A DNA stretch of 64,000 nucleotides. Source: Pseudomonas oryzihabitans. GTDB taxonomy: Bacteria; Pseudomonadota; Gammaproteobacteria; Pseudomonadales; Pseudomonadaceae. A model generated the notes under the pieces. It did not search any database. It worked only from the letters and a program-made list of their open reading frames with translations, and was not told where the DNA came from. The translations under genes were made by a program, and so were the position numbers. Location of the stretch: assembly GCF_006384975.1 (NCBI RefSeq), contig NZ_CP021645.1, forward strand, positions 1,826,001-1,890,000, in the 5' to 3' direction. This document shows, in pieces, positions 53,178-61,206 of the stretch; the first letter of the stretch is position 1; the number at the start of each line of letters is the position of its first letter.

Positions 53178-54809
53178 TCACCCCTTGGTCTTGAATCTCA
53201 GGCAATAGTCCGGTTGGCACTCCTCGACGGGATAATGGGCGTCCAGGTAGGCCTTGAGTCGTGGAAACTTGTCGTGCATGGAGAGGTTGTTCAGGTTGAA
53301 TGACCAGAACGTCGTCGAATACACCACCGCCGGTGGATCAGCGCGCTGCAGGTCGCTGAGCAGGTCCGCTTCGTAAGGCGGCGTGGCATACACCGGATAG
53401 ATGTACTTGGTGCAGGCCGGCAGATCCGTCACGCCGTTGATCACGCCGTTGTTGGCGAGGTCGAACACGCACTGGGCATGGCTCTCGAGCAGGCGCCGTG
53501 CGGCCCATTGCACGCCGGGCGTGGCCAAGGCGGCATCGTCAGGCATGGCGGACAGCTCCGGCACCCAGGCCAGTCCCTGGGACCAGACGCGCTCGACCGG
53601 CGACTTGTAGAGATTAAAGGCGGCCAACAGCAGCACCAGCGCTGCCAGCGCCGGTACCAGCAGGCGCTGGGTGAACGCCAGCAGCGCCCCCACCAGCAGC
53701 ACGGCGAAGAAGGGGGAAGGATTGAGCCCTACCAGGCCGAGCAAGATCGCCGCTGCGACACAGGCGAAAGCCGCCCGGGGATGAGCCGCGAGATCCCAGC
53801 CGCCGCTGCGCGCCAGGCGCTGACGGCGGGCGGCATAGAGCAAACTCAGCAGCGGCACCCAGAAACCCATCTGGATATGCTGGAAGTCCGCCCGGTTGAC
53901 GCCGATCTTGAAGAAGATGACCAGCAGTACGGCGAGGGCGCCAATCAGCGGCAAATCTTCATTCCAGCGCCACGGCCAAGGCAGGCAGCGGATCAGGGCG
54001 AAGCCCGCCAGCGCCGTGGGCACCGCCAGCAACAAGCTCAGGGCGAGCGGTCGGGCGCTCAGGCCGTAGCCCCACTGGGACGAGGTTTCGAGCAGGAAGG
54101 TCAGATTCTTGACGTAGTCGGTCAGGGCGAAGAAATCGGTCCCGAGACCAAGCCAGGCGACGGTCGCCAGAAAGCTCAGGATCGATAGCGCATGCCGCCG
54201 CTGCAGTAGCAGCGCGAGCAGCACGGCCGAGCCGATCGCCAGCACCCCGGCGATGCCGCGATCATAGGACCAGAACACATTGAAGCCCGCCGCCAGGCCC
54301 AGCAGCAGCTCACAGACCAGCCGTCCGGCCGTGGTCTCCACCTTGCGATGCAGGCAGAACAGGAACAGGGACAGCAGCAGGAACAGATCGCGGTAGCCCA
54401 CCACCTGAGTGGCCAACGCCCCCACTGCCACCAGCAGGATCAGCCGGGCGCGGCCCTTCGGCAACGGGCAGAGCAAGACGGCCGTTGACCACAGCAGCAG
54501 GGCTGCGAAGGTATTGCACAGGCCATAGAGGATCTGCGTCACCAGAAAGGTGTGCTGGGCGCCGAACCAGGTCTGGGCCAGCCAGACCGGCACGAAGTCC
54601 AGCCCACCGTGAATGGTGAAGGCATGCTCGCCCGGCTGGCTATGCAGCAAGGTCGGCAGGGTCGCGAAATACTCCCCCTGATGGAAGGGATCGAGAATGA
54701 CGCCCTTGCCGAACAGGAAGAAGTTGATGACGGAAAAAACCAGAACGGTGATGAAGCCGGCGCTGCCGGACGCCCCCCTGGGCGCCGCGTCAATGGAAGG
54801 GTTCGGCAT
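53178..54809 (-). CDS. polytopic membrane protein, possible GT-C-like glycosyltransferase
   Basis: A 543-residue integral membrane protein that I cannot assign to a named family. The start at 54809 follows TGGAGCG and overlaps the FAD gene by 20 bases; the frame to 54917 is an antisense-like extension. About 10-12 membrane segments run over residues 15-430. An acidic pair typical of GT-C first loops is not clear, but YDRGIAG and NRADFQH are charged loop motifs. The C-terminal about 110 residues are soluble, with cysteines in HAQCVFD, LPACTK and EECQPDYCL, and are likely periplasmic. Size and context suggest a polyprenyl-sugar-dependent glycosyltransferase or polymerase. This is inference. Confidence 0.7.
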   Translation of the reverse strand: MPNPSIDAAPRGASGSAGFITVLVFSVINFFLFGKGVILDPFHQGEYFATLPTLLHSQPGEHAFTIHGGLDFVPVWLAQTWFGAQHTFLVTQILYGLCNTFAALLLWSTAVLLCPLPKGRARLILLVAVGALATQVVGYRDLFLLLSLFLFCLHRKVETTAGRLVCELLLGLAAGFNVFWSYDRGIAGVLAIGSAVLLALLLQRRHALSILSFLATVAWLGLGTDFFALTDYVKNLTFLLETSSQWGYGLSARPLALSLLLAVPTALAGFALIRCLPWPWRWNEDLPLIGALAVLLVIFFKIGVNRADFQHIQMGFWVPLLSLLYAARRQRLARSGGWDLAAHPRAAFACVAAAILLGLVGLNPSPFFAVLLVGALLAFTQRLLVPALAALVLLLAAFNLYKSPVERVWSQGLAWVPELSAMPDDAALATPGVQWAARRLLESHAQCVFDLANNGVINGVTDLPACTKYIYPVYATPPYEADLLSDLQRADPPAVVYSTTFWSFNLNNLSMHDKFPRLKAYLDAHYPVEECQPDYCLRFKTKG

Positions 54810-55893
54810 CGAGGCGCTCCAGAGCATCGAAAATGTTATCGATCTTGCCGCCCAGCATCGAATAGCAACCGGGCAGTTCGGTATGCTGCTCGAAGAGAAT
54901 GGGACGGCCGTCGTCACCCTCGTTCTTCATCAGGATGGTCTTCACCTCGAACAGCGAATCCCGGTACTCCACCCGAGCCGCATCCGCCATGTAGCGCGCC
55001 ACGTCGCGGACCATCCAGTCCGCACGGGAAGCGCGATCGTAGTCGTCGAGGCGGGCGTAGGGATCGGTACCGTTGGCGTCTTCCCAGTTCATATGCGGGG
55101 TGTAGCGCACGTGCGACAGGGTATGCAGGCCCCGCGCCGGGAAGGGCATCATCGAGAAGAACGGACCGTCCATCACCGTGACACCGAGGTTACGCAGCTC
55201 CGGCGGCATCTCGACCAGCGCCATCTCGGTGATTTCGTGTCGCAAGCGCGTGGTCGTACCGGGGAAGTCCCCGGTGTACTGGTTGAGGCCGCTATAGGTG
55301 CAATTGAACAGATAGCGGCACTGCATTTCCTGCTGCCCCGCGTCCCCCACGACCTCGACGCTCAAGCCACCCGACGTACCGTGAATCGCGGTGACCCTGC
55401 TGTTGAACAGCAACTCGACCCCGACCGCATCGAGTTCGCGACTCACCTCGCCGGCAAGCACGGCGGAATTGAAGGCGTACTCTTCGGTGAGATAAACCGC
55501 CTCGATGAGACGGTTGTCGAAGAGTCGGGAAAACTCTTCGGGAGCCGGCTGTAGAGAGGCTTCGATACCTTGGCAGAAGCGCTCGAACTGCTTGGCGGTC
55601 ACCTTCGAGTTGTTGCGGGCGATGGCATACAACTTGGTGAAATCCCGCACCACGACATCAGGATAATCACGCAGGAATCTCGGCAAGTTAACGCGACTGC
55701 GAAAGGCGGTGACGAAACTACGCGGATAGTGATAACCGTTATGGACACGGGCCTGATTGTGATAGGAAGCACGCTTCAGCAAGCCGTCTTCCCGCTCTAT
55801 CAAGGTGACCTTGGCGAAGCCCCTTACCCGCATCAGATAAAGGGCCGTCATGGCGCCATAGAAGCCACCACCAATGACGATCGCATCTTTCAT
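54790..55893 (-). CDS. FAD-dependent oxidoreductase (DAO-like) in glycan operon
   Basis: A 367-residue flavoprotein of the D-amino-acid-oxidase/GlpO fold. The FAD motif GGGFYG (8-13) follows VI, and E35-R36 lies at the end of the second strand. NQARVHNGYHYPRS (about 46-59) and the C-terminal GCYSMLGGKIDNIFDALE are characteristic. GAGGA is 6 bases before the ATG at 55893. It would oxidise a C-N or C-OH bond of a sugar, polyol or amino sugar during glycan synthesis. The substrate is unknown. Eight bases follow the upstream GT2 stop, so they share one transcript. Confidence 0.82.
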   Translation of the reverse strand: MKDAIVIGGGFYGAMTALYLMRVRGFAKVTLIEREDGLLKRASYHNQARVHNGYHYPRSFVTAFRSRVNLPRFLRDYPDVVVRDFTKLYAIARNNSKVTAKQFERFCQGIEASLQPAPEEFSRLFDNRLIEAVYLTEEYAFNSAVLAGEVSRELDAVGVELLFNSRVTAIHGTSGGLSVEVVGDAGQQEMQCRYLFNCTYSGLNQYTGDFPGTTTRLRHEITEMALVEMPPELRNLGVTVMDGPFFSMMPFPARGLHTLSHVRYTPHMNWEDANGTDPYARLDDYDRASRADWMVRDVARYMADAARVEYRDSLFEVKTILMKNEGDDGRPILFEQHTELPGCYSMLGGKIDNIFDALERLDAEPFH

Positions 55894-55901
55894 GATCGTC
55901 C

Positions 55902-56921
55902 TCAGGCTACGCCACTTTGAGTTGCCGGCCTCACACTGCCGCCCTGGACCACTTCGACATTGAGCTTGTCCCGACGCGTCATGACCGCGCTGGTGAACTC
56001 CTGGGCCACGTGATACAGCGGGCCTTCGTTGGCTCTATGGGTCAACTGCAGGACATATTCGCCCAGGACCAGCAATACCAGCGATATCAGAAAGAACATG
56101 CCGGACTGCTGTAATGAAATGGTCACCCAGCCAGGCGCCACATCATCTTTGAACAGTCCTACCGCAATGACGTAGATGGAATAGAGCAGATTCGACATGG
56201 CTCCGACGATGGACAGAAAACTGACCATCCGCATCGGCTTGCGCGTGGACGACACCAGCAAGCGCGCGCCCTTGTCGAAGTTGCCGGACAGCCGCTTGGC
56301 CCGGCTACTGCGTGGCTGCGCGCTGTATTCCAGGTTGCTGCGGGAAAACCCTGCCGTGGCCGGTAAATGTCGATAGGTCAGGGCCGGCGCCGGGTGACGC
56401 AGGATGTAGTTGATGACCTTCTTGCTGAGCATCCGGTACTGGGGGGCATCCTTGGCGAGATCCACCCCGTTGAAACGTTTGTAGAGATAGTTGAAGCCCT
56501 TGGCGGACAGGTTGTACGAAAATGTCTGGCGAACTTTCTGCCGATTGTTGGCGAACACGACGTCGGTGCCCTCGGCCGCGTGCTTGAGCATCTCCGGCAA
56601 GAAGGCGATGTCGTCCGTTTCGGGATCGATAACTACCGCGAAGTCACCCAGCGCATTTTCCAGCCCCACCCAGGCTGCCGTATCGGAATCCACTTCCTTG
56701 GTCAGGGCATATACCTGGAGATTGGGCAATCCATTGATGCTGGTCAGTTGCTTCAAGCAGGCTACGCTGTCATCAGAGGAAGCGTTATCGACGATGATAA
56801 GTTCGTAGTCACTCACCAGTGGACCGACTACAGCTGCGGCGTGCTCCAAGGCGCTTTGCAGCTCGGTTGCCTGATTACGAACGACGAACACGACTGAAAG
56901 TAGGACGGGATAAAAGGCCAT
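55902..56921 (-). CDS. glycosyltransferase family 2 with C-terminal membrane helices (GtrB/DPM-like)
   Basis: A 339-residue membrane GT2, first gene of the glycan operon. Start at 56921 with GGAGG 8 bases upstream; the frame to 56957 is rejected. The GT-A domain (about 1-220) has VVFVVRNQATELQ, IIVDNASSDDS and VIDPETDDIAF (the DXD-like acidic site). Two hydrophobic helices near the C-terminus (SIVGAMSNLLYSIYVIAVGL and MFFLISLVLLVLGEYVLQL) anchor it as in GtrB or dolichol-phosphate mannose synthase-like enzymes. It probably loads a sugar on undecaprenyl phosphate. Confidence 0.85.
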   Translation of the reverse strand: MAFYPVLLSVVFVVRNQATELQSALEHAAAVVGPLVSDYELIIVDNASSDDSVACLKQLTSINGLPNLQVYALTKEVDSDTAAWVGLENALGDFAVVIDPETDDIAFLPEMLKHAAEGTDVVFANNRQKVRQTFSYNLSAKGFNYLYKRFNGVDLAKDAPQYRMLSKKVINYILRHPAPALTYRHLPATAGFSRSNLEYSAQPRSSRAKRLSGNFDKGARLLVSSTRKPMRMVSFLSIVGAMSNLLYSIYVIAVGLFKDDVAPGWVTISLQQSGMFFLISLVLLVLGEYVLQLTHRANEGPLYHVAQEFTSAVMTRRDKLNVEVVQGGSVRPATQSGVA

Positions 56922-57174
56922 GACGCGAACCTCCAGAGGCGTTCCAGATTCATGCAATGCAGACGGTTAGCCATCGGAGAGTACAGATAAATTCAGCGGG
57001 TTTATTTCTGCTGCTCTATGCTGTGATCACAGCCACAAATCGTTATTGGAAGAGCGTGGAAGTCGAACAAGGTCGCTGTTTTTACCCTATCCTTCAGAAC
57101 AGCTGTAACGGTTCTGCAAGGACTAATGCATGGCGAAGGACGCAGGAAGGAAACGCGGAAGACAGAATTGAATC

Positions 57175-57251
57175 TGGTGTCCCAGAGTGGGGTCGAACCA
57201 CCAACCTTCCCCTTAGGAGGGGGATGCTCTATCCAATTGAGCTACTGGGAC
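57175..57251 (-). tRNA. tRNA-Arg (anticodon CCT)
   Basis: A 77-nt cloverleaf on the minus strand with 3'-CCA encoded. Acceptor GTCCCAG pairs with CTGGGAC, and the discriminator is A. The D-arm is GCTC...GAGC. The anticodon stem TCCCC/GGGGA encloses loop CTCCTAA, giving CCT. The T-arm is GGTGG-TTCGACC-CCACT with one G-T pair. It lies 253 bases upstream of the glycan operon and is transcribed towards it, so the operon lies at the tRNA 3' side, a common island position. Confidence 0.95.
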
Positions 57252-57510
57252 AGGAAGGGCGCTCATGGTAATGGGCAGCGAGAATTTTGTCATGTTCCGG
57301 TTGAAAACGGCTCTGACAGGCCGACACTGTGCAAAAGCGGCATTATTGTGAGCCGGCTTTGCAATTTTGGCGGTACGTCGGTAAATTGACGTCAACAAAA
57401 AGTAAATCCAGGGACGGTATCGTTGCAGCGTCCAAGGTGCCCGTGATCGCTAGCGGAACGAGACGAGGGCTTACGCCTTCACTGATTTTGACTCCAGATG
57501 AAGTACCTCA

Positions 57511-57825
57511 ATGACCCAGGCCATTAGATCCTACTCAAGCCGTACCGCTGACAAATTCGTCGTGCGTCTGCCCGAAGGCATGCGAGAGCGCATCGCGGAT
57601 GTGGCCCGCAACCATCATCGCAGCATGAACTCCGAAATCATTGCGCGCCTCGAACAGAGCCTGCAGCAGGAAGGCGCCTTGGGCGACGAACCCGGGCTGC
57701 GCCTGGACAGTCCCGAGGTCACTGCCAACGAGCGAGAATTGTTGCAGCGGTTTCGCCAGCTGTCTGGTCGGCAGCAGAACGCGCTGATCTCCCTCATCGC
57801 CCACGACATCGACGCCGCTTCCTAG
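57511..57825 (+). CDS. amrZ: ribbon-helix-helix transcription factor AmrZ (AlgZ)
   Basis: A 104-residue Arc-family regulator almost colinear with P. aeruginosa AmrZ (108). The ribbon-helix-helix (about 15-55) contains [20 protein letters not shown] and [17 protein letters not shown], nearly identical to AmrZ. The C-terminal tetramerisation part [19 protein letters not shown] is also conserved. AmrZ activates alginate genes and twitching, and represses fleQ and c-di-GMP-related genes in Pseudomonas. fleQ and the whole flagellar cluster lie in the same window. It diverges from the tRNA and is convergent with mgtE. Confidence 0.95.
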   Translation: MTQAIRSYSSRTADKFVVRLPEGMRERIADVARNHHRSMNSEIIARLEQSLQQEGALGDEPGLRLDSPEVTANERELLQRFRQLSGRQQNALISLIAHDIDAAS

Positions 57826-57879
57826 TGACGTCCAGGCTGCCCTGGCCCTGGGCAGCCTTTCGCCGCAGCCCCGCCTGAG

Positions 57880-59325
57880 CTACATCAGGAACAGGGTGGC
57901 GAGCCCCAGGAAGATGAAGAAGCCACCGCTGTCCGTCACGGCGGTGATCAGTACGCTCGACCCCATCGCCGGGTCGCGACCGAAGCGTTGCAGCGTCATG
58001 GGAATGAGTACCCCCATGAAGGCCGCGAGCAGCAGGTTCAGGGTCATAGCCCCCATCATGACCAGTCCAAGCGACCAGCTGTTGTACAGATAGAAGGCTA
58101 CCAGGCCGATCACTCCACCCCAGATGACGCCATTGCACAGGGCCACGCCCATCTCCTTGCGCAACAATCTGGCGGTATTGGTGACGCTGATCTGCCCCAG
58201 CGCCATGGCTCGCACGATCATGGTGATCGCCTGATTACCCGAGTTGCCACCGATCCCAGCCACGATGGGCATGAGCGCGGCCAAGGCCACCAGTTTTTCG
58301 ATCGACCCCTCGAACAGCCCGATCACCCGCGAGGCGATGAAGGCGGTGATGAGGTTGGTGGCCAGCCAGGTCCAGCGATTGCCCACCGATTTCCAGACCG
58401 AGGCGAAGACGTCTTCGTCTTCGCGCAGACCGGCCATGTTGAGGACTTCGCTTTCGCTCTCCTCGCGGATCAGGTCGACCATCTCGTCGATGGTGAGGCG
58501 CCCGATCAACTTGCCGTTCTTGTCCACCACGGGGGCGGATACCAGGTCATAGCGCTCGAACGCCTGGGCGGCATCGTAGGCGTCGCCATCCGGATGGAAG
58601 GCGACGGCCTCCTTGGCCATGACCTCGGCGACCAGCTTTTCCGGGTCGTTGACCAGCAGTCGCTTGATGGGTAGCACGCCCTTGAGAATGCTGTCGGTAT
58701 CGACCACGAAGAGCTTGTCGGTGTGGTCGGGCAGTTCCTTCAGCCGGCGGAGATAGCGCAGCACCACTTCTAGGGCGACGTCATCGCGGATAGTGACCAT
58801 CTCGAAGTCCATCAGGGCGCCGACCTGATCCTCGTCGTAGGACAGCGCGGAACGCACCCGCTCGCGCTGCTGGGCATCGAGCGCTTCCATGAGCTCGTGC
58901 ACGACATCGCGCGGCAGATCCGGCGCCAGATCCGCGAGTTCGTCGGCATCGAGCTGACCGGCCACGGCCAGGATCTCCTGATCGTCCATGTCGGCGATCA
59001 GCGTTTCGCGAACGGCGTCCGAGACTTCGAGCAGGATCTCGCCGTCGCGCTCCGTCTTGACCAGCCCCCAGACGGTCAGGCGATCCTCTTGCGGCAAGGC
59101 CTCGAGGATGAAGGCGACGTCTGCGGGGTGCAGCTCGTCCAGCCGAGCGCGCAGTTCTTCGAGGCCTTCTTCGGGGATATCGGCGGGAGAAACCGGGCCG
59201 AGGTCCTGGGCTTCACGCGCCTCGACGGCGAGGTCGTAGCGCTCCAGCAATTCCACGACCTGGGCGAGCCGCTCTTGCAGCGTCTCGTGGGGCTTTCTGA
59301 TTTCTGCTTCGTTCACTACGTTCAT
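57880..59325 (-). CDS. mgtE: magnesium transporter MgtE
   Basis: A 481-residue MgtE-type Mg2+ channel. The cytoplasmic N-domain (about 30-145) has ALPQEDRLTVW and MDDQEILAVAGQLDADELADL, followed by two CBS domains (about 150-275, with PVVDKNGKLIGRLTIDEMVDL interrupted at conserved points). Five membrane helices follow (about 305-480), with MPIVAGIGGNSGNQA as the pore motif. The start at 59325 follows CGGAGTG, and the frame extends to 59355. The N- and CBS domains sense cytoplasmic Mg2+. Confidence 0.94.
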   Translation of the reverse strand: MNVVNEAEIRKPHETLQERLAQVVELLERYDLAVEAREAQDLGPVSPADIPEEGLEELRARLDELHPADVAFILEALPQEDRLTVWGLVKTERDGEILLEVSDAVRETLIADMDDQEILAVAGQLDADELADLAPDLPRDVVHELMEALDAQQRERVRSALSYDEDQVGALMDFEMVTIRDDVALEVVLRYLRRLKELPDHTDKLFVVDTDSILKGVLPIKRLLVNDPEKLVAEVMAKEAVAFHPDGDAYDAAQAFERYDLVSAPVVDKNGKLIGRLTIDEMVDLIREESESEVLNMAGLREDEDVFASVWKSVGNRWTWLATNLITAFIASRVIGLFEGSIEKLVALAALMPIVAGIGGNSGNQAITMIVRAMALGQISVTNTARLLRKEMGVALCNGVIWGGVIGLVAFYLYNSWSLGLVMMGAMTLNLLLAAFMGVLIPMTLQRFGRDPAMGSSVLITAVTDSGGFFIFLGLATLFLM

Positions 59326-59612
59326 AGCGCACTCCGGCCTGTCGGCGGAGCGCACCGACGGACCCTATTTCAACAACGGGACGAAAACGACGATTAGGTG
59401 TTGACTGGGTAAGTCCATGAGGGGGTGACCACTGCCCCGGCGGGGCTGACGGCGGGGATGATACACCGGAGCGCTGGCGGGCGCGAAGGCAAAAGGTTTT
59501 CAAAACAGCTATTTGCAAAGGTTTCCAGGTTCCGGAAAAGCGCTCATCCGATCGTCGTCTGGCGACCAATACTTCGCTAAGCTTTAGGCAGACACGTCAG
59601 GGAGGACGTTCC
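59326..59612. other. 287-bp divergent intergenic region between mgtE and a small secreted-protein gene
   Basis: It holds the promoters and leader of mgtE (minus) and of the 59613 gene (plus). The mgtE leader has a hairpin around GTCGG...CCGAC close to the start. I looked for an M-box-type Mg2+ riboswitch and did not recognise one. Confidence 0.5.
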
Positions 59613-60089
59613 ATGAAGAAGTTGCTCGCGCTCGGCCTGCTGCTGGGCTGCGTTGCCGCCCAGGCCGCCACGGTCTATCGCTGCGAGGATGCCGGCGGCC
59701 GTCTCACCTTTTCCGCAACCGGCTGCGCCCTCGATAGTGCAAGCAGCCTGCAAGACGCGGACAACGCTCGTCCGGGCGGGGCCAAGCCTACCTTGATGGC
59801 CAAGCCAAGAGCCGCAGCGCGGCGAATTGCCCCGCATGCACCTACGGTAGTCGGAACCAAGGCGGATGGCTGCGGTGACCTGCTCACCGCCAGCGAAAGG
59901 CGCCAGGCGATCATTCGCGGGCAGGTCAAGGCCGGCATGAGCCGAGCGGATGTGGAGAACGCCTTGGGCCAGCCACGGCGGATTTCGCAGCTGGATACGG
60001 TCACCCGCTATCACTACGACGCACGCAACCGGCAGGAGCGCGCACGACTCGTCACCTTCGACGAGAACGGCTGCGTGCGTCGACGCTGA
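59613..60089 (+). CDS. secreted protein with DUF4124-like N-terminus and SmpA/OmlA-like C-terminus
   Basis: A 158-residue exported protein. The signal peptide (MKKLLALGLLLGCVAAQA, about 1-18) ends at AQA-AT. The DUF4124-like stretch TVYRCEDAGGRLTFS follows, then a Pro/Ala linker. The C-terminal VKAGMSRADVENALGQPRRI resembles the BamE/OmlA repeat. Four cysteines may form disulphides. The function is unknown; probably a periplasmic or envelope protein. GGAGGACG lies before the ATG. Convergent with pheA. Confidence 0.82.
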   Translation: MKKLLALGLLLGCVAAQAATVYRCEDAGGRLTFSATGCALDSASSLQDADNARPGGAKPTLMAKPRAAARRIAPHAPTVVGTKADGCGDLLTASERRQAIIRGQVKAGMSRADVENALGQPRRISQLDTVTRYHYDARNRQERARLVTFDENGCVRRR

Positions 60090-60109
60090 CGCACGCAGTC
60101 GCGCCTAAG

Positions 60110-61204
60110 TCAAAGCACGGCGCGCGGATAGGAACCTAACACCTTCAACGCCACGGCGCTGCTGGACAGCCGCTCCAGCACGTCGCGGATCAGCGGATCG
60201 GCCTGGTGACCGACGAAATCGATGAAGAAGACATAGGTCCACTTGCCACTGCGCGAGGGCCGCGTCTCGATCCGGCTCAGATCGATGTTGTTGGCGTGGA
60301 ACGGCAGCAGCAGCTCGTGCAGGGCACCGGGCTTGTTCTGCATGGAGACGATGATGGAGGTCTTGTCGTCGCCACTGGGCGGCACGTCCTGGTTGCCGAT
60401 GATGAGGAAGCGGGTGGAGTTGTCCGGCCGGTCCTCGATCTTCTGCTGTACCGGGGTCAGCCCATAGAGCGAGGCCGCCATGTCACCGGCGATGGCCGCG
60501 CTATTCCACTCCCCTTTCACCCGCCGCGCCGCCTCGGCATTGCTGGCCACCGCCACCCGCTCGACGCTGGGGTAGTAGGAGTCCAGCCACTTGCGGCACT
60601 GCGCCAGGGACTGGGCATGGGAATAGATGCGGGTGATGCTGTCGGCCTTGGTGTTCTCGCCGATCAGCAGGTGGTGGTGGATACGCAGTTCCACCTCGCC
60701 ACAGATCGACAGGTTGTGTTCGAGGAAGCTGTCCAGGGTGTGGTTGACCGCACCCTCCGTGGAGTTTTCCACCGGCACCACGCCGAACTGGGAAGCGCCA
60801 GCAGCGACCTCGCGGAACACCTCATCGATGGCCGCCATCGGCCGCGTGACCACGGCCTTGCCAAAGTGCTTGAGCGCGGCAGCCTGGGAGAAGGTACCTT
60901 CCGGGCCGAGGTAGGCGACGTGCAGCGGCTCTTCCAGGGCCAGGCAGCAGGACATGATCTCGCGGAACAGCCGCGCCATGTCTTCGTTGCCCACCGGGCC
61001 AGCGTTGCGCTCCATCACCCGCTTGAGCACCTGGGCCTCGCGCTCGGGTCGATAGAACACGGGCTTCTCGCCCTCCGCCAGCGTCTTCATCTTGACTCGC
61101 GCCACGTCCTGGGCGCAGCGGGCGCGCTCGCTGATCAGCTCCTGGATGCGCTCGTCCAGGCTGTCGATGCGCAGGCGCAGGGCCTTGAGCTCGTGTTCCG
61201 ACAT
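60110..61204 (-). CDS. pheA: chorismate mutase / prephenate dehydratase (P-protein)
   Basis: A 364-residue bifunctional enzyme of phenylalanine synthesis. The chorismate mutase domain (about 1-90) has LRLRIDSLDERIQELISER. The dehydratase domain (about 95-275) has AYLGPEGTFS, VPVENSTEGAV and the TRF motif in DNSTRFLIIG. The ACT domain (about 285-364), with KPGALHELLLPF and SRIETRPSRSGKW, binds phenylalanine for feedback control. It starts 2 bases after the serC stop. In other pseudomonads hisC and tyrA-aroA follow; here they do not. Confidence 0.96.
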   Translation of the reverse strand: MSEHELKALRLRIDSLDERIQELISERARCAQDVARVKMKTLAEGEKPVFYRPEREAQVLKRVMERNAGPVGNEDMARLFREIMSCCLALEEPLHVAYLGPEGTFSQAAALKHFGKAVVTRPMAAIDEVFREVAAGASQFGVVPVENSTEGAVNHTLDSFLEHNLSICGEVELRIHHHLLIGENTKADSITRIYSHAQSLAQCRKWLDSYYPSVERVAVASNAEAARRVKGEWNSAAIAGDMAASLYGLTPVQQKIEDRPDNSTRFLIIGNQDVPPSGDDKTSIIVSMQNKPGALHELLLPFHANNIDLSRIETRPSRSGKWTYVFFIDFVGHQADPLIRDVLERLSSSAVALKVLGSYPRAVL

Positions 61205-61206
61205 GG

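Noticed and set aside
50292-57251. Attachment sites duplicating the tRNA-Arg 3' end
   Set aside because: No second copy of the T-arm/acceptor sequence was seen near 50.3 kb, and no integrase gene is present.
59326-59480. Mg2+ riboswitch (M-box) before mgtE
   Set aside because: Only a short hairpin is seen; conserved M-box elements could not be recognised.
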